Origin: CAWDDA01 sp963813345
GTDB taxonomy: Bacteria; Acidobacteriota; Blastocatellia; RBC074
DNA length: 64,000 nt
Reading direction: 5' to 3'
NCBI GenBank assembly: GCA_963813345.1
Contig: CAWEYR010000033.1
Location: 186,001-250,000 of the forward strand
In this document: positions 59,346 to 64,000 of the stretch, in pieces
Layout of the letters: the number at the start of each line of letters is the position of its first letter
Numbering within the stretch: position 1 is the stretch's first letter
Notes under the pieces: model-generated
What the model was told of the DNA's origin: nothing
Databases searched by the model: none
The model's input: only the letters and a program-made list of their open reading frames with translations
Made by a program: the position numbers and the translations under genes

Positions 59346-61235
59346 GTGCCAGATTCCGATTACCAGTATCCCGCATCGCGGCGAGTCTACAAGCGTGGCT
59401 CCCGCGACGACCTGAATATTCCAATGCGCGAGGTCAGCCTCCATGTAACCCGCGGCATGAAAGGCGAAGTCGAGGTCAACGATCCGATCCCGATCTACGA
59501 TACAAGTGGTCCCTGGGGAGACCCTGGCGTTGCGTGCGATGTCCGGGATGGTCTCGAAGGAGTGCGCCGGTCATGGATTATCGAGCGTGGTGACGTTGAA
59601 GAGTACGAGGGCCGTTCACTTTTGCCAGTGGACAATGGCTACCGAACGACCGCCGAGCAAGTCATTGCGCGCGAACGATCGCGCGGCCGGCTCGAAGAGT
59701 TTCCGGGACTGCGACGCGCTCCGTTGAGGGCGAAGCAAGGATCGCGCGTCACGCAGATGCATTACGCGCGCCGCGGCGTCATTACGCCCGAGATGGAGTT
59801 CGTCGCGATTCGCGAGAATCTTGGCCGCGAATCTGCATATGAGGCGTCGCGCAACGGCGATCGCATGAGCCTCAACCATGAACACACCGGAGAAAGCTTT
59901 GGTGCGAGTATCCCGTCGTTTATCACACCTGACTTCGTTAGACAGGAAGTAGCGCGCGGGCGTGCGATCATTCCGGCGAACATCAATCACCCCGAAAGTG
60001 AGCCGATGATTATCGGCAGAAACTTTCTGGTAAAGATCAACGCCAACATAGGCAACTCATCGGTCGCTTCCTCGATTGAAGAAGAAGTCGAGAAGATGCG
60101 TTGGTCTACGCTCTGGGGCGCTGACACGGTGATGGACCTTTCGACGGGCAAGAATATTCATGCCACTCGAGAGTGGATCATCCGCAATTCTCCAGTGCCG
60201 ATCGGGACCGTGCCCATATATCAGGCACTCGAAAAGGTTGGTGGCAAGGCTGAAGACCTGACGTGGGAGATCTTTCGCGACACGCTGATAGAGCAGGCCG
60301 AACAGGGCGTCGACTACTTTACGATTCACGCTGGCGTTCGCCTTCCGTTCATTCCGCTCACAGCACGTCGGACAACGGGGATTGTTTCGAGGGGCGGCTC
60401 GATTCTTGCCAAGTGGTGCCTCGCCCATCACCAGGACAGTTTCATTTACACTCACTTCCGCGACATCTGCGAAATCATGGCGGCTTATGACGTCAGCTTT
60501 TCGCTCGGTGATGGATTGCGTCCGGGCTCGATTGCCGATGCGAATGATGAGGCGCAGTTTGCCGAGCTCGAGACTCTCGGAGAGCTGACTTCAGTTGCGT
60601 GGGAGCACGACTGCCAGGTGATGATCGAAGGGCCCGGTCATGTTCCGATGCATCTCATCAAAGAGAACGTCGATCGCCAATTGGAGATTTGTCACGAGGC
60701 TCCGTTCTACACGCTGGGCCCGCTCGTTACCGATATTGCACCGGGGTACGACCACATTACTTCTGCAATCGGTGCGGCAATGATCGGATGGTTCGGCACG
60801 GCGATGCTTTGTTATGTGACGCCAAAGGAGCATCTGGGTCTGCCGGACAAGAAGGATGTGAAAGATGGGGTGATCGCTTACCGGATCGCTGCGCACGCCG
60901 CTGATCTTGCGAAGGGACATCCCGGAGCTCAACTGCGCGACAATGCGTTATCCAAGGCGCGCTTTGAGTTCAGATGGGAAGATCAGTTCAATCTTTCGCT
61001 CGACCCTCAGACTGCGCGCGAGTATCACGACGAGACGCTCCCGCAGGAAGGTGCAAAGACCGCGCACTTCTGTTCAATGTGCGGTCCTCACTTCTGCTCG
61101 ATGAAGATCACGCAGGAAGTGCGCGAGTTCGCCGCGAAAGAGGGGATTGACGAAAAGGCAGCACTCGAAACCGGACTGAAAGAAAAAGCTGAAGAGTTCA
61201 AAAAGACCGGCGCTGAAATCTACGTAAAGGCTTAA
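59346..61235 (+). CDS. thiC: Phosphomethylpyrimidine synthase
   Basis: Makes the thiamine pyrimidine from AIR by radical SAM chemistry. Full length at 629 residues, from GTG 59346. DTSGPWGDP and the C-terminal CSMCGPHFCSMKI (CxxCx4C) iron-sulfur motif are present. A TPP riboswitch often precedes thiC, but here the gene follows moaA by 3 bases in the same operon and no room exists for one. The pairing with moaA is unusual, since the two pathways are unrelated apart from both using radical SAM enzymes. Confidence 0.97.
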   Translation: MPDSDYQYPASRRVYKRGSRDDLNIPMREVSLHVTRGMKGEVEVNDPIPIYDTSGPWGDPGVACDVRDGLEGVRRSWIIERGDVEEYEGRSLLPVDNGYRTTAEQVIARERSRGRLEEFPGLRRAPLRAKQGSRVTQMHYARRGVITPEMEFVAIRENLGRESAYEASRNGDRMSLNHEHTGESFGASIPSFITPDFVRQEVARGRAIIPANINHPESEPMIIGRNFLVKINANIGNSSVASSIEEEVEKMRWSTLWGADTVMDLSTGKNIHATREWIIRNSPVPIGTVPIYQALEKVGGKAEDLTWEIFRDTLIEQAEQGVDYFTIHAGVRLPFIPLTARRTTGIVSRGGSILAKWCLAHHQDSFIYTHFRDICEIMAAYDVSFSLGDGLRPGSIADANDEAQFAELETLGELTSVAWEHDCQVMIEGPGHVPMHLIKENVDRQLEICHEAPFYTLGPLVTDIAPGYDHITSAIGAAMIGWFGTAMLCYVTPKEHLGLPDKKDVKDGVIAYRIAAHAADLAKGHPGAQLRDNALSKARFEFRWEDQFNLSLDPQTAREYHDETLPQEGAKTAHFCSMCGPHFCSMKITQEVREFAAKEGIDEKAALETGLKEKAEEFKKTGAEIYVKA

Positions 61236-61243
61236 CATTGAGA

Positions 61244-61336
61244 GAAGGTACGTTGTACCGGCGTTTAGCCGGAATCGTCACATTCGAGTAGTTCGAATGG
61301 AACGATTCCGGCTAAACGCCGGTACAACGTACCTTC
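61244..61336. repeat. Family A palindromic repeat, copy 9 (GCGTTTAGC subtype)
   Basis: GAAGGTACGTTGTACCGGCG...CGCCGGTACAACGTACCTTC with inner arms TTTAGCCGGAATCG. It lies between convergent thiC and the Tat-signal gene, and its end supplies part of the latter's stop codon. Nearly the same as copy 1. Confidence 0.92.
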
Positions 61337-61829
61337 ACTCATTTTCTTCGTCCTCGTCCGCAGCAACCTCGCGGAATTCGACGGGGTCCTGACAGCAATC
61401 GCAGGGGCCGGGTTTGTGCGTGCGGATGTTGCAGACCTGGCAGAAGTAAAAAAGGTTGTGCAGCCGGTCATTGCGGAACGACTGAAGCCTGATCACCTCA
61501 ACAAACGAAGACTCAGGAAAAACTCTCGCTGTTATCTGAAGGTCGCGGCTGCGAATCTTCTCATCCAGGATGATCGCTGCCGCTGAGTCCGTGGGAAGGA
61601 TCGGATTGATCTTGTTATCTTTCGACTTCAGCGCATACACATGCCCCCGATTCGCGCAGTCAGCGGTCACGTTATAGAGACGTTTGTACTCTTCGGTAAG
61701 ACAGATGATGCGCCCGCGCAACCCAACGGTTTGAGGTTCATTAGATGAAGCGGACGCTGTCTGCCTGGTTACGAATCCGCCGGCAGAGAATACTGCCGCC
61801 TTTCCAAAATCTCTGCGGGTTATTGCCAT
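61335..61829 (-). CDS. Tat-signal protein with C-terminal Cys cluster
   Basis: A 164-residue protein. ITRRDFGKAAVFSAGGFV is a twin-arginine signal (residues 3-20). The C-terminus has CQVCNIRTHKPGPCDCC, five Cys and a His in a zinc-ribbon-like or iron-sulfur pattern, followed by an acidic tail (ADEDEENE). Export through Tat suggests folding with a metal in the cytoplasm. No family is recognised. The stop lies in the end of the family A repeat. Confidence 0.65.
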   Translation of the reverse strand: MAITRRDFGKAAVFSAGGFVTRQTASASSNEPQTVGLRGRIICLTEEYKRLYNVTADCANRGHVYALKSKDNKINPILPTDSAAAIILDEKIRSRDLQITARVFPESSFVEVIRLQSFRNDRLHNLFYFCQVCNIRTHKPGPCDCCQDPVEFREVAADEDEENE

Positions 61830-61885
61830 CTATGTGACTCTAGTCGATCAGCGGGGCTGCAGGCAAGTAATCAGAAATTGCAGCG

Positions 61886-62917
61886 GTGCACTCCCCGGGC
61901 AATCTCCTTATGCCGATGATCAGTACCCCGAACGAAGCTCAAGAGCTCCTGAGTGAGTACCTCGTTGAAGAGAACGAAGACTCAGCGCAGGAACTGCTCG
62001 GAAAGTTGGTCTCGATTCACGCCACCCCGGTGATCAGGAGGGCGATAGCTCAGCGGCTCGGCTACGGGATCGACACTGAAGATGTTTACGGCTATACCGT
62101 TGTCAGACTCGTAACACAACTCAAGGATCACAGACGACACGGAAGTGAGCGGTCGATTGATGACTTCGGTGCTTACGTTGCGGTTGCGGCTTACAATGCG
62201 TGCCACGATCATTTGCGTCGCAAGTTTCCCGAGCGCCACAAACTCAGGATCGACTGCGCCACACCCTGGTTCGCAAGTCTGAGTTTGCCTTGTGGGAGGA
62301 CTCCGCTGGTCGCTGGCTCTGCGGAAAGTCTGATTGGATCAACCAATCAGTGATCGCTCTGGTACATCCAGAGGAGATGAGCCGACGCGCAGTTCAGACG
62401 CCAATGGGTGACCCGCATAACCTGAATGAGATACACCTGGTAGAACAGATATTCCAGACCGCTCGTGGTCCGGTCAGATTCGATGATCTTGTCGCAACAA
62501 TAGCCGAGATTCGTGGCATTCGCGATGAGCCACTCACGGAAATCGACGAACGTGCGTCGTCGGATGAGACTCCAATCGACGAAAAGCTATCACTTCGCGA
62601 ATTCGCCGTGACTCTCTGGTCGGAGATCAAGATGCTTCCTATCAGGCAGCGTATCGCGTTGTTGCTGAGCTTTCGCGATCCACAGGGAGGGAGCGCGACC
62701 GCACTGCTCGTGTCCAGTGGTGTTGCGGGTATTCGCGAGATTGCTGCGATCCTCGAGATGCCCGTCACCGAGTTTGCCGGAATGTGGAACAGTCTGCCGT
62801 TTGATGATGCAGAAATCGCATCGAAACTCGAGAATTACGCGCCAGCAAGTAATAAATCTGCGCAAATCTGCTCGCGAACGGCTGGCAAGGCGAATAAAAA
62901 GAATGAAACCAAGGTGA
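61886..62917 (+). CDS. Sigma-70-like RNA polymerase sigma factor, frameshifted
   Basis: About 340 residues after bridging breaks near 62255 and 62830. The N-terminal part (HATPVIRRAIAQRLGYGIDTEDVYGYTVVRL) resembles sigma region 2, with AVAAYNACHDHLRRKFPERHK; the C-terminal part has LPIRQRIALLLSF and REIAAILEMPVTEF, then RQQVINLRKSARERLARRI, which fit region 4. A middle insert of unknown role (about residues 125-200) is a feature of this acidobacterial-type family. GTG 61886 or ATG 61910 may be the start. The zinc-finger gene follows, the usual anti-sigma position. Confidence 0.68.
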
Positions 62918-63002
62918 CGGTTAGTAATCATACAACGCTTTGTCGCGTCGCAAATGAGCAGGGGAGTTCCCTGACAGCAGATAAACGAGGTTACGTAGTA
63001 AA

Positions 63003-64000
63003 GTGCAAGAACATCTTTCAAATGAGACGCTCGAGCGCCTTCACCAGCGCCAGCTCGAACCGGATCCACTGATCAGCGCGAGTGATCATTTGAGCGCATG
63101 CGAGCTGTGCCGGACAAGGTTGGATGAGGTTGCGCGTCCCTGGGAGGCGACTCGCCGGCCTTCGTGAGGAGCTCCGAGCGACAGTATCAGAGGACGACGG
63201 CGATCATCTGACTGACATTCAGGTGCTGGAGTGGGTCAAATCCGACTGCAGACGATGTCGAGCGCGAGGTCATCGGAAGCCATATCGAGGTGTGTAACCG
63301 TTGCGCGGAGATTACAAGCGATGTGAAGAAAACTGCTTGCAACGCCCGCGGTTAAAACCCGCGCAGTTGCGCGCGGAATTGAAGATCGAACGTGGCTTCT
63401 GGCAGCAGCCGCCATCATCATCGGCGCTCTGGGTTTAGGGTGGCTATTTTCACTGCCGTACCGTCGTGAGGTTTCACGCCTTGAAGCTCGACTCGAAGAG
63501 ACTGAGCGGTCAAATGAAGACCTGCGCGGCAAGCTGGCCGCGGCTCCGGCCGCACCGGCGAACGGTTCGGCTGGCAAGTTCCGGGCTGGTTGCCGCATCA
63601 CTTAACGACGCCGGCGGACGTGTCACGCTTTCGAGCGACGGAAGGATCTCGGGTCTGGATCGACTTGACGTGCAGATAACGAAAGCCTGATAGTAGAAGC
63701 ACTCAAGAAGTGGAAATATCAGGACGCCGGGTATCCTGACCGGGCTTGCGGGGCGCAAAGGTCAATTGCTCGGTGGAGACAACCCGCAGGCATTTGCAAT
63801 CCTGGAGCCTGTGGGCGCGGTAATCGAATCACAACGTCCGGCAGTTTCGCTGGAAGAAGCCTGGAAGGAGCTGAGAGCTACGCTGTGAAGGTGTATGATC
63901 TCGAGACTCAACATCGTCGCATGCGAGCGACGCGCTGAACCGACATCGACATCCTGGAAGTTGTCAAAGTCCCTCGGTCGAGGTCAGGTGTATGGCTGGA
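63003..64000 (+). CDS. Membrane anti-sigma-like zinc-finger protein, heavily frameshifted, 3' end outside window
   Basis: From GTG 63003 the N-terminus reads QEHLSNETLERL and then HLSACELC, an HxxxCxxC anti-sigma zinc motif (residues 29-36). A second one, HIEVCNRC, appears near 63285 in another frame. A membrane helix WLLAAAAIIIGALGLGWLF (about 63391-63447) and a coiled coil (RLEARLEETERSNEDL) follow, then a periplasmic part with FAILEPVGAVIES and TSWKLSKSLGRGQVYGW at the window end. At least five frame breaks are needed, so it is either unreliable sequence or decayed. By position it should control the preceding sigma-like factor. Confidence 0.6.

Overview
The window most resembles a chromosomal segment of an Acidobacteriota member, probably Blastocatellia-like. 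The lineage clues are a giant TonB receptor with a carboxypeptidase-like N-domain, a PadR regulator paired with an 'ADOP'-type FtsX/MacB permease, a VWFA protein of acidobacterial style, a sigma-like/zinc-finger anti-sigma pair, and dense intergenic palindromes. This assignment comes from protein families only; there is no rRNA here. Housekeeping genes (tyrS, glyQS, polA, thiC, moaA, uppP) spread through the window argue for a chromosome, not a plasmid or phage.

Layout. 1-1.85 kb: end of gmd and fcl (GDP-fucose synthesis). 1.9-9.1 kb: a minus-strand block with a TonB receptor, a Tat-exported Gfo/Idh/MocA oxidoreductase, a PmoA-like protein and a degenerate M24 peptidase-like protein. 9.1-20.6 kb: uppP, glyQS, a haem-motif/VWFA protein, tyrS, HupE and metallo-beta-lactamase-fold genes, then a SWIM/SNF2 pair. 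20.7-26.4 kb: tRNA-Leu, an uninterpretable stretch, padR-ADOP, a YefM/YoeB-type toxin-antitoxin pair and a secreted YHS protein. 26.4-29.5 kb: malic enzyme plus lactate permease. 29.8-38.2 kb: an accessory region with decayed genes (PIN, DUF2293), a large PKD-bearing secreted protein, a SEC-C protein and a diverged 160-bp duplication. 38.2-47.7 kb: AGE-type epimerase with a permease-like N-terminus, lipoprotein, polA, thiolase, MATE pump, SDR and PhyH oxygenase. 48-64 kb: NifA-like activator, TPR protein, MidA-like methyltransferase, IDH-family enzyme, SGNH hydrolase, GH127, glcD, moaA-thiC, a Tat protein and the sigma/anti-sigma pair.

Two things dominate beyond gene content. First, at least four families of intergenic palindromic repeats sit tightly between genes and sometimes supply a start or stop codon. 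Their arms co-vary, one copy carries a MITE-like insertion, and one is a perfect hairpin with 54-nt arms. Second, about half of the genes, including essential ones, are split by single-base frameshifts whose continuation in the next frame is fully conserved. That pattern is best explained by indel errors in the source sequence, so 'broken' genes are mostly annotated here as whole loci with the break noted. True decay is argued only where several breaks, truncation and duplication coincide (about 31.0-32.2 kb).

The most unusual single observations are: an epimerase whose first 44 residues match the N-terminus of ADOP permeases; a methyltransferase whose start codon lies inside a palindromic repeat; a creatinase-fold protein lacking most metal ligands; and a CxxCH motif fused to a VWFA domain.
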